From an uncultured Lachnospiraceae bacterium (GTDB lineage Bacteria > Bacillota_A > Clostridia > Lachnospirales > Lachnospiraceae), in contig CANOBT010000005.1 in assembly GCA_947564305.1 (NCBI GenBank), forward strand, positions 1 to 64,000: a stretch of DNA of 64,000 nucleotides. The letters run 5' to 3'. The position numbers were made by a program, and so were the translations under genes. A model generated the notes under the pieces. That model searched no databases. It saw nothing but the letters and a program-made list of their open reading frames with translations, and was not told where the DNA came from. Positions within the stretch are counted from its first letter, which is position 1, and each line of letters opens with the position of its first letter. Shown in pieces: positions 41,098 through 51,161 of this stretch.

Positions 41098-41946
41098 TCA
41101 TGCTTTATTATCACATCCGCAGACCTTCATACGGCCCTTCACCAATTCCTTGACACTTTCCATTCCCACAACACCTAATTTCTTCGGATCAAAAGTCTCT
41201 GGTTTTTCTTCTAACAGCTTTTTCACTGCTGCCGTATAGGCTGCCCTCAGTTCTGTGGCAAAATTTACTTTGCAGATTCCTCTCCGGACACATTCTCTGA
41301 CGTCTTCATCCGTAAGACCAGATGCTCCGTGGAGCACAAGGGGGATAGAAACCAGTTTTCTAATTTCAGATACCCGCTCCTTATCCAATACCGGCGTCCC
41401 TACATAAAATCCGTGCGCGGTTCCGATTGCAATCGCCAAAGATGAGATGCCGGTTCTTTCCACAAATTCCTTTGCTTCATTCGGGTCTGTGTTGGTATCT
41501 GCATCCGCTTCCAAATCGTCTTCTTTACCGCCCACTTTTCCTAACTCTGCTTCCACCGGAATCCCCTGTGCTTTTGCCTTTTCAACCACCTTTTTGCTAA
41601 CTGCTATATTGTCTTCAAAATTCTCATGAGAGCCGTCTATCATGACAGAAGTATAGCCTGCATCAATGGCATCCGCCGCCAGTTCATAACTATTGCCATG
41701 GTCTAAATGAAGGCATACCGGGACGGTAGCTTTCTTCGCCTCTGCAGCCACAATCGCCGCATAGGTTTCCAATGTCCCATACTTGATGGTAGACGGTGTT
41801 GTCTGCAGCATAACCGGAGCTCTAAGTTCCTCTGCAGCCGCAATGACGGCTTTCACCATCTCCATATTTTCCACATTAAATGCACCTACTGCATAACCAC
41901 CTTTTTGTGCGTCTGTGAGCATTTTTTCTGATGTTACTAATGGCAT
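41098..41946 (-). CDS. Class II fructose/tagatose-bisphosphate-type aldolase
   Basis: A 282-residue zinc-dependent aldolase. Zinc ligands are His in VCLHLDHG, Glu in VEAELGKVGG, His in AIGTAHG and His in PLVLHGASGL. It cleaves ketose-1,6-bisphosphates to DHAP plus an aldehyde. With PfkB and GatD-like genes nearby it fits a GatY/KbaY (tagatose-bisphosphate) role. Because no FucA-type aldolase is present in this L-fucose locus, use on fuculose-1-phosphate is a further possibility. It has its own promoter with an operator-like palindrome near the start of transcription. Confidence 0.88.
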   Translation of the reverse strand: MPLVTSEKMLTDAQKGGYAVGAFNVENMEMVKAVIAAAEELRAPVMLQTTPSTIKYGTLETYAAIVAAEAKKATVPVCLHLDHGNSYELAADAIDAGYTSVMIDGSHENFEDNIAVSKKVVEKAKAQGIPVEAELGKVGGKEDDLEADADTNTDPNEAKEFVERTGISSLAIAIGTAHGFYVGTPVLDKERVSEIRKLVSIPLVLHGASGLTDEDVRECVRRGICKVNFATELRAAYTAAVKKLLEEKPETFDPKKLGVVGMESVKELVKGRMKVCGCDNKA

Positions 41947-41971
41947 CTTCTTTTCCTCCTAATCCCAAAAC

Positions 41972-42024
41972 CGAAACGTTTCGCTTTATGGGTTTATCTT
42001 AATATATATATTGAAAAATGTCAA
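41972..42024 (-). promoter_or_regulatory. Aldolase promoter with LacI-type operator
   Basis: On the minus strand TTGACA (42019-42024), 17 bp, TAAGAT (41996-42001). The perfect palindrome CGAAACGTTTCG (41972-41983) lies just past the expected transcription start, where a bound LacI-type repressor would block initiation. Confidence 0.7.
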
Positions 42025-42162
42025 GATACAATTCTCCCGCAGAGCAAAAAATATCACTTTACAGAGTATATACCTCCTATAAGCAACAGCTAAAAAAGGA
42101 GCCCCGAGAATACAGTGGCAGTTATCTGCTTCTCGAAAGCTCCTTCTTCAAAAAATGCTATT

Positions 42163-42603
42163 TTATTCTACAACTACACCCTTTTGCAGCATCACATTTG
42201 CATACAACGCGGATTCGCTTGTCGCAATAATCGCATAAGCGGTTTTTGCTTCTTCATAAAATGCAAAGCGCTCAATGTTCCCAACAGCTTGCGCCCCACG
42301 TTCATCATATTTTGCAACAATGTCTTTGTAGGTATCCCAGATAGGTGTTTCTACGTCATCCCCAGGCATCACTTCCATAAGGTTCATCGGTTTCTCTACG
42401 TAGGTATCCAACGGGAAAACTTTCAGGATTGCTTCCAGAATTTCCGGCACTCCATGTCCGTCACAACGGATTACAATTGCATTCTTTCCCATGGATTCTG
42501 CCGGAAAGTTTCCGTCAGAAATTACCAGCCTGTCGCTGTGCCCCATCTCGCATAATACTTTCAGCAATTCCGGTGATAAGATTTTTGGTATGCCTTTTAA
42601 CAT
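42163..42603 (-). CDS. fucU: L-fucose mutarotase
   Basis: A 146-residue RbsD/FucU-family protein. It opens with LKGIPKILSPELLKVLCEMGHSDRLVISDGNFP, holding the active-site His in GHSD and Asp in SDGN. The C-terminus has FAFYEEAKTAYAIIATSE, typical of FucU rather than RbsD. It interconverts the anomers of L-fucose. It follows fucI by 20 bp in the same orientation. Length and spacing are as expected for this pathway. Confidence 0.92.
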   Translation of the reverse strand: MLKGIPKILSPELLKVLCEMGHSDRLVISDGNFPAESMGKNAIVIRCDGHGVPEILEAILKVFPLDTYVEKPMNLMEVMPGDDVETPIWDTYKDIVAKYDERGAQAVGNIERFAFYEEAKTAYAIIATSESALYANVMLQKGVVVE

Positions 42604-42623
42604 ATTTGCTCTCCTTCCCTTGC

Positions 42624-44417
42624 TTATTTATACATCGGGCCATATGCCGCACATGCCCTGTAATCCTGTCCCTCTTTGTCTGTTCCAAATGCATTCCATG
42701 CTGCCGGACGGAAGATATCTTCCTCAGGAACATTGTGCATGCAAACCGGAATTCTAAGGATAGAAGCCATCGTAATCAGGTCAGCGCCGATGTGGCCATA
42801 GGAAATCGCACCATGGTTTGCTCCCCAGTTATTCATTACATCATAAGCAGTCTTAAATGGACCTTTGCCTGTACATCTTGGTGCGAACCATGTACATGGC
42901 CATGTATAGTCTGTTCTCTTCCACAATGTATCAGATACTTCTGCCGGAAGTTTCACTGTCCAGCCTTCTGCAATCTGAAGAACCGGCCCTAAGCCTCTTA
43001 CCAGATTCAGACGAATCATGGTACATGGCATCTCAGCCTCTGTCAGGAAACGTGAAGAGAATCCGCCTCCGCGGAAATATCCATTGTCCGCCGGATTCCA
43101 TGTGGTTGCTTTCAAGATTGCGTCCTGATCCTCTTCTGTTACATCATACCATGCTTTCATCACGCCGTTTCCGTCTGCATCCTTAGCCTCACCGCATGCA
43201 TCCAGGCAGGCTGCTCCGGAGTTGATCAGGTGAATAAATCCGTCAGCTTCTTTTGCTTTTCCTTCAATGTCATATCCGGTAACTCTCTTTACAGCATCTC
43301 CGCTCCAGTATGTACGAACATCTGCAAATATCTGTGCACGGTTGGTCAAAAGCTTCATGAACAACATACCGAGACCATTTAACACGTCATTTTCCGTAGC
43401 AAGGATATAAGGCTCTCTTGCTCCGTTCCAGTCAAAGGAGCTATTCAGAACAGCCTCTGCAAAGTCTCCGTTCGGATAAAAGTCTGTCCACTGTCTCTGT
43501 CCCTGGAAGCCTGCTGCAATCGCATTGTGGCCTACCATCTCTTCTTCGCGTCCTTCCGGAAGATTCTTGTTGCCGCCCATGAGGTCTTTGATAATAACTG
43601 CCATTTTTACTACAAATTCAAACTGTTCTTCTTTTTCTTTGTCAGATTTCTGGAGCCAATCCGGGTTTTTGTCAAAACCGATGGTGCATTTCTCTTTTGC
43701 CCATGCAAGTGCTTTCTGGAATTCTGCTTCATCATAAATGCCTTCTGTCATGCGGCGGATGATTTCCACCTCATCTACAGACTCTACACGCATTCCCAGA
43801 TAAGATTCCATGAAATCAGAGTCAATGATTGAGCCGCCGATACCCATACAGATTGAACCAATCTGTAAATAGGATGTTCCTCTCATGGAAGCCGCAGCAA
43901 CTGCTGCACGCCCGAATCTCAATAATTTTTCTTTTACATCTTCCGGAATTACGGAATCGTCTGCATCCTGAACATCATGTCCGTAAATGCCAAACGCCGG
44001 AAGTCCCTTCTGTGCATGGGTTGCCAATACGGATGCAAGGTATACAGCACCTGGTCTTTCTGTCGCATTTAATCCCCACACACCTTTGATGGTATTCGGG
44101 TCCATATCCATTGTCTCGGAACCATAGCACCAGCAAGGAGTCACTGTCAGGGTGATATCCACTCCCTCTTTCCGGAATTTTTCAGCACATGCGGCGGTCT
44201 CGCCTACACGTCCGATAGTCGTGTCAGCAATTACAACCTTTACCGGTTCTCCGTTGGAATACTTGATATTTTCCTCAAACAACTTTTTCGCTGCCTGAGC
44301 CATACCCATGGTCTGATCTTCCAGAGATTCCCGAACCTTCAATGCCCCTCTTCTTCCGTCAATAGTTGGGCGGATACCAATTACCGGCTGTCCTCCGATC
44401 AATCTGCTTTCTGCCAT
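42624..44417 (-). CDS. fucI: L-fucose isomerase
   Basis: A 597-residue FucI, full length. It begins [25 protein letters not shown] and includes [54 protein letters not shown] and a metal-binding C-terminal half. It is a manganese-dependent enzyme that turns L-fucose into L-fuculose (D-arabinose also fits some members). It lies between the fuculokinase-type gene and fucU. AAGGAGG precedes the ATG. Confidence 0.95.
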   Translation of the reverse strand: MAESRLIGGQPVIGIRPTIDGRRGALKVRESLEDQTMGMAQAAKKLFEENIKYSNGEPVKVVIADTTIGRVGETAACAEKFRKEGVDITLTVTPCWCYGSETMDMDPNTIKGVWGLNATERPGAVYLASVLATHAQKGLPAFGIYGHDVQDADDSVIPEDVKEKLLRFGRAAVAAASMRGTSYLQIGSICMGIGGSIIDSDFMESYLGMRVESVDEVEIIRRMTEGIYDEAEFQKALAWAKEKCTIGFDKNPDWLQKSDKEKEEQFEFVVKMAVIIKDLMGGNKNLPEGREEEMVGHNAIAAGFQGQRQWTDFYPNGDFAEAVLNSSFDWNGAREPYILATENDVLNGLGMLFMKLLTNRAQIFADVRTYWSGDAVKRVTGYDIEGKAKEADGFIHLINSGAACLDACGEAKDADGNGVMKAWYDVTEEDQDAILKATTWNPADNGYFRGGGFSSRFLTEAEMPCTMIRLNLVRGLGPVLQIAEGWTVKLPAEVSDTLWKRTDYTWPCTWFAPRCTGKGPFKTAYDVMNNWGANHGAISYGHIGADLITMASILRIPVCMHNVPEEDIFRPAAWNAFGTDKEGQDYRACAAYGPMYK

Positions 44418-44534
44418 CTTTAATGTCCTCCTTTTTTATTTATAGATGATTTGCTTTGCAAATGAATTGCCTTCTTTCTGCCTGCCTTAACTTACAACTC
44501 TTATGCAGACAGTTGTTATTTTCCATTCTAAATT

Positions 44535-46001
44535 TTATTTTTGAATAATCGTCTTAAATTTCTCATATGCAGCATCCCATTTTTCATGGTCTGTTGGAAG
44601 ATACTCATATGTTTGTTCTGAATTTGCAATAATCCGGCGTGCTTCTTTCACGTCTTTTATCTCGCCTAACGCCATCAATTGTACTGCAATATTTCCCAAT
44701 GCGGTAGCCTCTACCGGGCCTGCCATCACCTTACGGTTATTGGCACTTGCTGTCATCTGACAGAGAAGTTTACTCTGAATGCCTCCGCCAATCATGTGAA
44801 TCATGGAGAAACTCTTTCCTGTGCAGGCTTCAATCTGCTCCAAAGTATAACGGTACTTTAATGCAAGACTCTGATTGATACAGCACATGATATCTCCAAT
44901 GCTCTCCGGAACCTTCTGACCGGTTCTTTCACAGAATGCACGGATTCTTCCCGGAATGTCTCCTGCCGTGTTAAATTCGGGAGAATCCGGATCTATGAAA
45001 CTCTGGAATGGTTCCGCTTTCTGCGCCATCTGTTCCAGTTCTCCAAATCCATACTCCTGTCCCTCGCGAATCCATTGTCTTCTACTCTCCTGAGCAAGCC
45101 ACAGACCAATAATATTTTTCAGGAATGTAAATGTATTGCCATACCCGCCCTCATTGCTTACATTGAATTCAAAAGATTCTTTTCCAATCACAGGTTCTTT
45201 CAGCTCTGTCCCAAACAGGCTCCATGTCCCGCAGCTAATAAACATAAAATCTTCTTCCTCTGTAGGAACTGCTACAACAGCACTTTGTGTATCATGGCTT
45301 GCAACAGCGATGACCTTTGCTGGCTGGATTCCAAGCTCGTTACAGATATCCGCGGAAATTTCCCCTACGGCCGTACCGCTCGGCACGATTTCCGGCAGAA
45401 TTTCTTTTGGAATGGAAAGCGCATCCAATACTCTGTTAGACCACACCTGATTCCTCGCGTCCATAAGCTGAGTCGTGGTGGCCATCGTATATTCTGCTTT
45501 TTTCTCTCCGGTAAGGAAATAATTGAACAGGTCTGGTGTCAGCAACAATGTTTTTGCCCTTTCCAAGAGCCAGGGTCTCTTTTGTACCAGAGAATACAGT
45601 TGGAATACGGTGTTGAAATTCTCAAACTGATTTCCAGTGAGATTATAAAGCTCCTCCTTGGGTATCGCCTTAAAAACCTCATCCTGCATGCCAAGTGTTC
45701 TGTCGTCTCTGTAGTGCACCGCACTTTCCAACAGCACACCCCGCTCATCCAAAAGGCCGAAATCTACCCCCCAGGTGTCAATTCCTATGCTGTCAAAACC
45801 ACCCTTTTGCTTTGCTTTTATGATTCCCTGTTTGATTTCAAAAAACTGTCTTAAAGTATCCCAGTACATAGTCTTTCCAATCATTACCGGGTCATTGGAA
45901 AACCTGTGTACTTCCTCCATGACAATCCGGCCATCCTCCAGCTTGGCAAGAATCGCCCTTCCACTGGATGCGCCAAAGTCAAACGCCAAAACCTGTTTCA
46001 T
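44535..46001 (-). CDS. RhaB/FucK-type FGGY kinase
   Basis: A 488-residue FGGY kinase of the rhamnulokinase branch: AFDFGASSGRAIL at the start, IDTWGVDFGLLDERG, ISCGTWSLFGTEL, and MIHMIGGGIQSKLLCQMTASAN near the end. Placed directly upstream of fucI, it most likely phosphorylates L-fuculose to L-fuculose-1-phosphate; some Firmicutes use a RhaB-like enzyme for that step. L-rhamnulose is an alternative, but no rhamnose isomerase is seen. A stem-loop separates it from the substrate-binding protein gene. Confidence 0.86.
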   Translation of the reverse strand: MKQVLAFDFGASSGRAILAKLEDGRIVMEEVHRFSNDPVMIGKTMYWDTLRQFFEIKQGIIKAKQKGGFDSIGIDTWGVDFGLLDERGVLLESAVHYRDDRTLGMQDEVFKAIPKEELYNLTGNQFENFNTVFQLYSLVQKRPWLLERAKTLLLTPDLFNYFLTGEKKAEYTMATTTQLMDARNQVWSNRVLDALSIPKEILPEIVPSGTAVGEISADICNELGIQPAKVIAVASHDTQSAVVAVPTEEEDFMFISCGTWSLFGTELKEPVIGKESFEFNVSNEGGYGNTFTFLKNIIGLWLAQESRRQWIREGQEYGFGELEQMAQKAEPFQSFIDPDSPEFNTAGDIPGRIRAFCERTGQKVPESIGDIMCCINQSLALKYRYTLEQIEACTGKSFSMIHMIGGGIQSKLLCQMTASANNRKVMAGPVEATALGNIAVQLMALGEIKDVKEARRIIANSEQTYEYLPTDHEKWDAAYEKFKTIIQK

Positions 46002-46112
46002 TTGCTTTCCTCCTATTTATAATGTAACGCCCCCTCACCCATGGCTCGGCGGCAGGTCGTCGGAAGGCATTGAGAGAAATGCTTCGCATTTGCCTTCCTC
46101 CTCCTTATTACG

Positions 46113-46141
46113 AAAGGAACCGGAGTAAATCCGGTTCCTTT
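46113..46141. terminator. Stem-loop between binding protein and kinase genes
   Basis: AAAGGAACCGGA and TCCGGTTCCTTT form a perfect 12-bp stem around a 5-base loop, 36 bp after the binding-protein stop. The T-tract is weak, so it may be a leaky terminator or mRNA stabiliser. Confidence 0.5.
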
Positions 46142-46177
46142 CTACTTGATCATCGTATTTACTTACCAAAACAAATA

Positions 46178-47356
46178 TTAGTCGTAAAGGTTAGGAGCGA
46201 TATCGTCGTCTTCCATGTTGTCTTTGCCATACCAGTAACCATCCATAGGAATGTCAGATACGTCTTTTCCATCAGCGATATCAGTCAATGTGTAGATACA
46301 TTTGTAACCCATCATCAATGGAGACTGTGTTACGGAACCGATGAACTGTCCATTTGTGATAGCTTCTTTCTGAGGTGTACCAGCGTCAAAACCTACACCG
46401 ATAATTCCTTCTGCCGGATCTGCTGCCAGTTTGTTCAATGTCTGGTTTGCTGTGATAACACCCTCTGCGGTTGTCTGGTTAGAACCGAAGATTGCGATTG
46501 TGTCATCCTTGGACATAATCTTCTGAGCCTCTGTAGAAGCCAAATCTACTGTTGTCTGTGCCGGAACACCAACTTCGATGATAACTTCTGCTTCACCTTC
46601 TGCAACTGTGCCTTCTGTTGCGTTTACGTAGTATTCATTACCAACTACTGCAACCTTCTTGCCTGCGTCTGTACAAAGCTCTAACATCTTGTTGATGAAG
46701 CCTTTTCCACGCTGCTGGATGTTCAATGCTGTTGCATCCTGGTTTACTTCACCGATTCTTACTTTCTTGTCTGTTGTAGCTGCTTTGATTTTTTCCTCGA
46801 TAACCGGGAACATATTCTCTGCTGCTACTGCGCCTGCTGCTTCGTTGTCTGTTGCTACTGTTGCGTATACAGAACCTTCCGGAGCTTCGTCAACACCTGT
46901 ATCGAAACATACAACCGGAATTCCTGCTTCCAGAGCTTTCTGAAGGGAGTCAACAACGGACTTTGTATCACATGCTGCCAAACCGATTCCGTCTGGTTTC
47001 TTTTCGATTGCATCATTGATCATTGTGATCTGGTCAGCAATATCGGATTCGTTTGCCGGTCCGTTGGAGTTCGCTGTTACACCTAATTCGCCGCAAGCCT
47101 GCTCGATGCCCTGTACGGCTGCCTGCCAGTATGTAGACTGGAAGCTCTTTACAATGATTTCAAAAGAATATCCCTTGTCTCCGCCGCCTGAGCTGTCGCT
47201 GCTGTCATCACTGCCGGAATCCTCTGCCTCTGTGCCGCTGTCTGCAGTACCACTGTTGCCTGAATCAGCCGCTTTGTCGTCTCCACCGCCACCGCATGCT
47301 GCTAAGGACATCACCATTGCCGCGCTAAGTAATACAGCTAAAACCTTCTTTTTCAT
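46178..47356 (-). CDS. Sugar ABC transporter substrate-binding lipoprotein
   Basis: A 392-residue RbsB-like binding protein. The lipoprotein signal MKKKVLAVLLSAAMVMSLAAC is followed by a Gly/Asp/Ser-rich linker of about 45 residues and then a type 1 periplasmic-binding fold (YSFEIIVKSFQSTYWQAAVQG, CFDTGVDEAPEGSVYATVATDN). GGAGGAACAAAG precedes the ATG at 47356; the longer frame upstream is leader. It captures the sugar, probably L-fucose, on the cell surface for the permease pair. It is the last importer gene before the stem-loop and kinase. Confidence 0.93.
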   Translation of the reverse strand: MKKKVLAVLLSAAMVMSLAACGGGGDDKAADSGNSGTADSGTEAEDSGSDDSSDSSGGGDKGYSFEIIVKSFQSTYWQAAVQGIEQACGELGVTANSNGPANESDIADQITMINDAIEKKPDGIGLAACDTKSVVDSLQKALEAGIPVVCFDTGVDEAPEGSVYATVATDNEAAGAVAAENMFPVIEEKIKAATTDKKVRIGEVNQDATALNIQQRGKGFINKMLELCTDAGKKVAVVGNEYYVNATEGTVAEGEAEVIIEVGVPAQTTVDLASTEAQKIMSKDDTIAIFGSNQTTAEGVITANQTLNKLAADPAEGIIGVGFDAGTPQKEAITNGQFIGSVTQSPLMMGYKCIYTLTDIADGKDVSDIPMDGYWYGKDNMEDDDIAPNLYD

Positions 47357-47422
47357 TCTTTGTTCCTCCTTTAATGATTTTTTATATATATGAAGTTCTC
47401 TCCCGAACAACATATCCTCTAC

Positions 47423-48394
47423 TTATTTTTTCTTCTTTATTACGTCAACCAATACGGCTGCAATTAACACGATACCTGTAAAAATCTGCTGCCAGTTTGC
47501 CTGCAGCCCGATAAATGGCAGACCCACCTTCATCAAGCAAATGACAAATACTCCAAGGAAGGAGCCGAGAATCGTCCCTACGCCGCCTGATGCAGAGACA
47601 CCGCCTACGATTGCTCCGCCGATTGCATCCAGCTCAAAGCCCGCTCCGGACCCTGGATAGATAGTCGCATATGTAGCCGCGTATGCAACACCGGCCATAC
47701 CTGCAAACAATCCGGAAATCATGTACGCCATCATATGGTAGAATTTCACATTCACACCGGCCAGTCTTGTAGCCTCTTTATTACTTCCGATTGCAAGAAT
47801 GTAACGTCCTACTCTTGTATGGTCTAAAACAAAGGACATAATGATTACTAAGATGACCATGAAAACAATACCAATCGGTACAACCGTCCCACTTGCATTC
47901 GTAAATTTAAAAATCTTTCTAAATGCTCCCTGTGATGAGATTGCTGATGGCCAGGATACACCAAATCCTCCGCAGAGCGCCGGTCCAAGACCACGCGTAA
48001 TCATACAGGTACAAAGTGTGGCAAGAAACGGCGGTAAGTCCATGATTGCAACTAAGACACCGTTAAATACACCAATTAAGAGACCAACTCCGATACAGGC
48101 CAGAAGTCCGACACCAATCGGCACACCTTTATGGATAACAAGATATCCGCCAATCAATGCATAGGAGACAAGACCTGTACCGATGGACAAGTCAACGCCG
48201 CCTGTAATCAATGGGAACGTAACACCCAACGCCATCAATGTAATATAGTAGGAATTATCCAAAACACTTACCAATGTCGGATAAGTCCTGAATGTGGGGC
48301 TAAGAATGCTGAACAGGATAACCATCGCAATCACGATTCCCAATACCATGGCCTCTCGCCCTTTTAGTTTACCAAAAGCCTTTTTGTTTGCCAT
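47423..48394 (-). CDS. Sugar ABC transporter permease
   Basis: A 323-residue RbsC-like membrane protein with about eight to ten hydrophobic segments. Family marks are VDLSIGTGLVSYALIGGY, the GSNKEATRLAGVNVKFYHMMAYMISGLFAGMAGV coupling region, and AIGGAIVGGVSASGGVGTILG. It forms half of the channel with the permease at 49937. It lies between the ATPase and the binding protein. Having two distinct permease genes rather than one duplicated homodimer is a feature of this importer. Confidence 0.93.
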   Translation of the reverse strand: MANKKAFGKLKGREAMVLGIVIAMVILFSILSPTFRTYPTLVSVLDNSYYITLMALGVTFPLITGGVDLSIGTGLVSYALIGGYLVIHKGVPIGVGLLACIGVGLLIGVFNGVLVAIMDLPPFLATLCTCMITRGLGPALCGGFGVSWPSAISSQGAFRKIFKFTNASGTVVPIGIVFMVILVIIMSFVLDHTRVGRYILAIGSNKEATRLAGVNVKFYHMMAYMISGLFAGMAGVAYAATYATIYPGSGAGFELDAIGGAIVGGVSASGGVGTILGSFLGVFVICLMKVGLPFIGLQANWQQIFTGIVLIAAVLVDVIKKKK

Positions 48395-48409
48395 CTTCTT
48401 CCCCCTCCT

Positions 48410-49906
48410 CTATTCAATCTCTCTTGTTGCAAGATTCATGATAGTTTCCTGTTTCGCCTCGGAAATGTCGAGCTCGCCGGTCTTCTTGCCTTCACACATA
48501 ACAACAATACGGTCACTCATACGCAGGATTTCTGTCATCTCCGATGAAATCATGATAATGGATTTTCCTTCTGCAACAAGTTTATTCATCAGCTTGTAAA
48601 TCTCATTCTTTGCACCAACGTCAATACCTCTGGTCGGCTCGTCGAATATCAGGATATCACTGTTACGTGTCAGCCATTTTGCGATAACGACTTTCTGCTG
48701 GTTACCACCGGACAAGTTGACAACAAGCTGATCCACGTCGGGGGTCTTGGTTGCAAGCGCTTCTACATATTGCTCCGCAACTTCTTTTTCTTTCTTCTTA
48801 TCAATAAAGATACCACTCATGAAGTTCTGCACGGAAGCCATTGTCGTATTCTCAGCTACCGTCTTCTGTACAACAATTCCGTATCTCTTCCGGTCTTCCG
48901 AAAGATAACCGATACCACAGTTAACTGCATCCTGCGGGTTATTAATGGTAACCTTCTGGCCGTTTACATAGATATCTCCGCTTTCTTTCGGGTCCGCGCC
49001 AAACAGTGCTCTCGCCGTCTCCGTACGTCCTGCTCCCATCAATCCTGAGAATCCAAGAATCTCGCCCTTATGCAGTTCAAAGCTTACATCCTGTACCATT
49101 CTTCCGGCATTCAGATGTTCTACCTTCAAAACAACCGGTGCATCCTTAGGAACCGCGCTCACCGTCTTCGGGTCTTCATAAATGACACGTCCAACCATCA
49201 TGTTGATGATATCTTCCTTCGTACACTTCTCCGTAATCAATGTCCCTACATATGTACCGTCACGCATAACCGTCACACGGTCGGTAATCACCTTAATCTC
49301 ATCCATACGGTGGGAAATATATACCATAGCAATATCTTTTTTCTTCAGATCACGGATGATCTTGAACATCTCTTCAATCTCGGATTCCGTAAGAGCTGCG
49401 GATGGCTCGTCGAATATGATAACTTTGGCATCAAAGGAAACCGCCTTGGCAATCTCGCACATCTGCTGCTTGCCGACTGTCAGGTTCGACATCGTCTCTT
49501 TCGGGTCAATCGATACATTCAGCCTGTCGAAAAGCTTTTTCGCTTCTTCGTTCATCTTCTTATCATCAATCCGGATTCCCTTTTTGAATTCTCTGCCGAT
49601 GAACAAGTTCTGTGCAACTGTCAGATGACCCAGCATGTTCAATTCCTGATGCACGATTACAATTCCTGCATCCTGGGCTTCTCTTGTATTCTTAAACTCA
49701 ACCTCTTTGCCCTCGTATGTGATTGTACCGGAGTCCTTTTTATAGATACCTGTCAATACTTTCATCAAAGTGGATTTTCCTGCACCGTTCTCGCCCATGA
49801 GTGCAAGGACTTCCCCTTTTCTTACCTCTAAATCTACATGATCCAGCGCGTGGACGCCGGGGAAAGACTTATCAATACCTTTCATCGTTAAAATAATATC
49901 GCCCAT
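48410..49906 (-). CDS. Sugar ABC transporter ATP-binding protein (double ATPase)
   Basis: A 498-residue RbsA/MglA-type protein with two ABC domains. The first has Walker A GENGAGKST, signature MSNLTVGKQQM and Walker B VIIFDEPSAAL. The second has the degenerate GLMGAGRTE in place of Walker A, signature VNLSGGNQQK and ILIFDEPTRGIDVGAK. This asymmetry is normal for monosaccharide importers. It powers uptake through the two permeases encoded on either side. Confidence 0.95.
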   Translation of the reverse strand: MGDIILTMKGIDKSFPGVHALDHVDLEVRKGEVLALMGENGAGKSTLMKVLTGIYKKDSGTITYEGKEVEFKNTREAQDAGIVIVHQELNMLGHLTVAQNLFIGREFKKGIRIDDKKMNEEAKKLFDRLNVSIDPKETMSNLTVGKQQMCEIAKAVSFDAKVIIFDEPSAALTESEIEEMFKIIRDLKKKDIAMVYISHRMDEIKVITDRVTVMRDGTYVGTLITEKCTKEDIINMMVGRVIYEDPKTVSAVPKDAPVVLKVEHLNAGRMVQDVSFELHKGEILGFSGLMGAGRTETARALFGADPKESGDIYVNGQKVTINNPQDAVNCGIGYLSEDRKRYGIVVQKTVAENTTMASVQNFMSGIFIDKKKEKEVAEQYVEALATKTPDVDQLVVNLSGGNQQKVVIAKWLTRNSDILIFDEPTRGIDVGAKNEIYKLMNKLVAEGKSIIMISSEMTEILRMSDRIVVMCEGKKTGELDISEAKQETIMNLATREIE

Positions 49907-49936
49907 CTTCTCACCTCTCCTTTCTCTATATTATCC

Positions 49937-50917
49937 CTAGTTCTTCCTGCGTCTTGCGGAAACATCTGAATAAACCGCCGCAATAACAATCAAACCAGTA
50001 ATAATATACTGATATTCTTTTGTAAATCCCAACGCAAGAATACCTTGCTGTAAAAGAGAAATGATAATTACACCAATCACGGTACCGCTGATAGATGCAA
50101 GTCCACCTGCCATAGACGTACCGCCCATTACGCATCCTGCGATTGCTTCATTATTATACTGGTCACCATATCCAGGCTGTACGGTCGTATATGCAGCTAC
50201 AAAGAAAATTGAAGCAATACCTACCAGAGTACCGCAGATGATGTATGCCAGCATCTTCCATCTCTTTACATTCACACCTGAAAGTCTCACTGCCTCTTCA
50301 TTGCTTCCCAGGCAGAGTATGTAGCGTCCCCATTTCGTCTTATTCAGAACGACTGCACAGACAACTGCAACTGCCAAAAAGATAATCAATCCAACCGGAA
50401 TCCCATTCATACTTACAAAGTTCCGATACCAGCCGTCTGCTGTTGTTGACTGCGGCCAGCTTACGGACTGTGTCTTCGTAAATACGGCTGCAATACCTTT
50501 TGCAATATTCATACTTGCCATAGATACGATAAAAGGCGGCACCTTCCAGTAAGCTACCAGATATCCGTTGAAAATCCCAAATACCGTCCCAATGAGAATA
50601 CTCATCACCAGGCTGATTGCCATCGGAACGCCATAGGTCGTCAGGCAGTATCCGGAAACCAGTGAACAGCAGAACATCACAGGTCCTATTGAGAAATCAA
50701 TTCCTCCCGTAGCAATAACGAATGTTACTCCTAAGGAAAGGAAACCAAGAAAGTATACATAGTTCAGCGTATTCGAGATACGCGAAAACCCAAAGAAACT
50801 TCCGCCTGTAAGAACCCCAAATGCCAGATACATCAGCAGCAACACGAAGATCAGGACAATTCTGTTAAATCCCACCTTCTTAACAAATGCATTTTGTTTG
50901 ATTTTCTCCACTTTCAT
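49937..50917 (-). CDS. Sugar ABC transporter permease, first gene of importer
   Basis: A 326-residue RbsC-like permease with about eight to ten hydrophobic segments: GGIDFSIGPVMFCCSLVSGY near residue 70, the GSNEEAVRLSGVNVKRWKMLAYIICG coupling helix, and GCVMGGTSMAGGLASISGTVIG. It pairs with the permease at 47423. It is the first gene of the importer-fucose operon, with a long leader carrying an operator-like palindrome. AGGAGG precedes the ATG. Confidence 0.93.
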   Translation of the reverse strand: MKVEKIKQNAFVKKVGFNRIVLIFVLLLMYLAFGVLTGGSFFGFSRISNTLNYVYFLGFLSLGVTFVIATGGIDFSIGPVMFCCSLVSGYCLTTYGVPMAISLVMSILIGTVFGIFNGYLVAYWKVPPFIVSMASMNIAKGIAAVFTKTQSVSWPQSTTADGWYRNFVSMNGIPVGLIIFLAVAVVCAVVLNKTKWGRYILCLGSNEEAVRLSGVNVKRWKMLAYIICGTLVGIASIFFVAAYTTVQPGYGDQYNNEAIAGCVMGGTSMAGGLASISGTVIGVIIISLLQQGILALGFTKEYQYIITGLIVIAAVYSDVSARRRKN

Positions 50918-50986
50918 TCCTCCTCCACGAACTTTTCATCCGAAACACTTTCGTCTGCCCGTTGTGAACATATAAGCCGAAAGGAA

Positions 50987-50998
50987 CGTAACGTTTCG
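50987..50998. promoter_or_regulatory. Operator-like palindrome in importer leader
   Basis: CGTAACGTTTCG, one mismatch from the CGAAACGTTTCG palindrome at the aldolase promoter. It lies about 75 bp downstream of the predicted transcription start of the importer operon, a road-block position. A looser CGAAACACTTTCG sits at 50941-50953. Confidence 0.5.
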
Positions 50999-51080
50999 TT
51001 CTCCCTCATTTTCCAAATTTTCTTGTTATTTTGGATATTTTTCATATACTCTGACACGGGTTCTTGTTTCTATAGTGCAT

Positions 51081-51109
51081 ATTGTAACATCAATGTAAGT
51101 TTGCGTCAA
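51081..51109 (-). promoter_or_regulatory. Promoter of importer-fucose operon
   Basis: On the minus strand TTGACG (51104-51109), 17 bp, TACAAT (51081-51086). It predicts a leader of about 155 nt before the first permease. The 308-bp gap 50918-51225 holds this promoter and the operator-like sites; no gene is seen. Confidence 0.75.
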
Positions 51110-51161
51110 TATATTTTTAGATTATTTCTATAATCTCATAATTTTTGGGAATTTATGTGAG

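Noticed and set aside
45075..45854. Plus-strand frame of 259 codons opposite the fuculokinase-type gene
   Set aside because: Antisense shadow of a conserved kinase, Cys/His-rich with no ribosome binding site.
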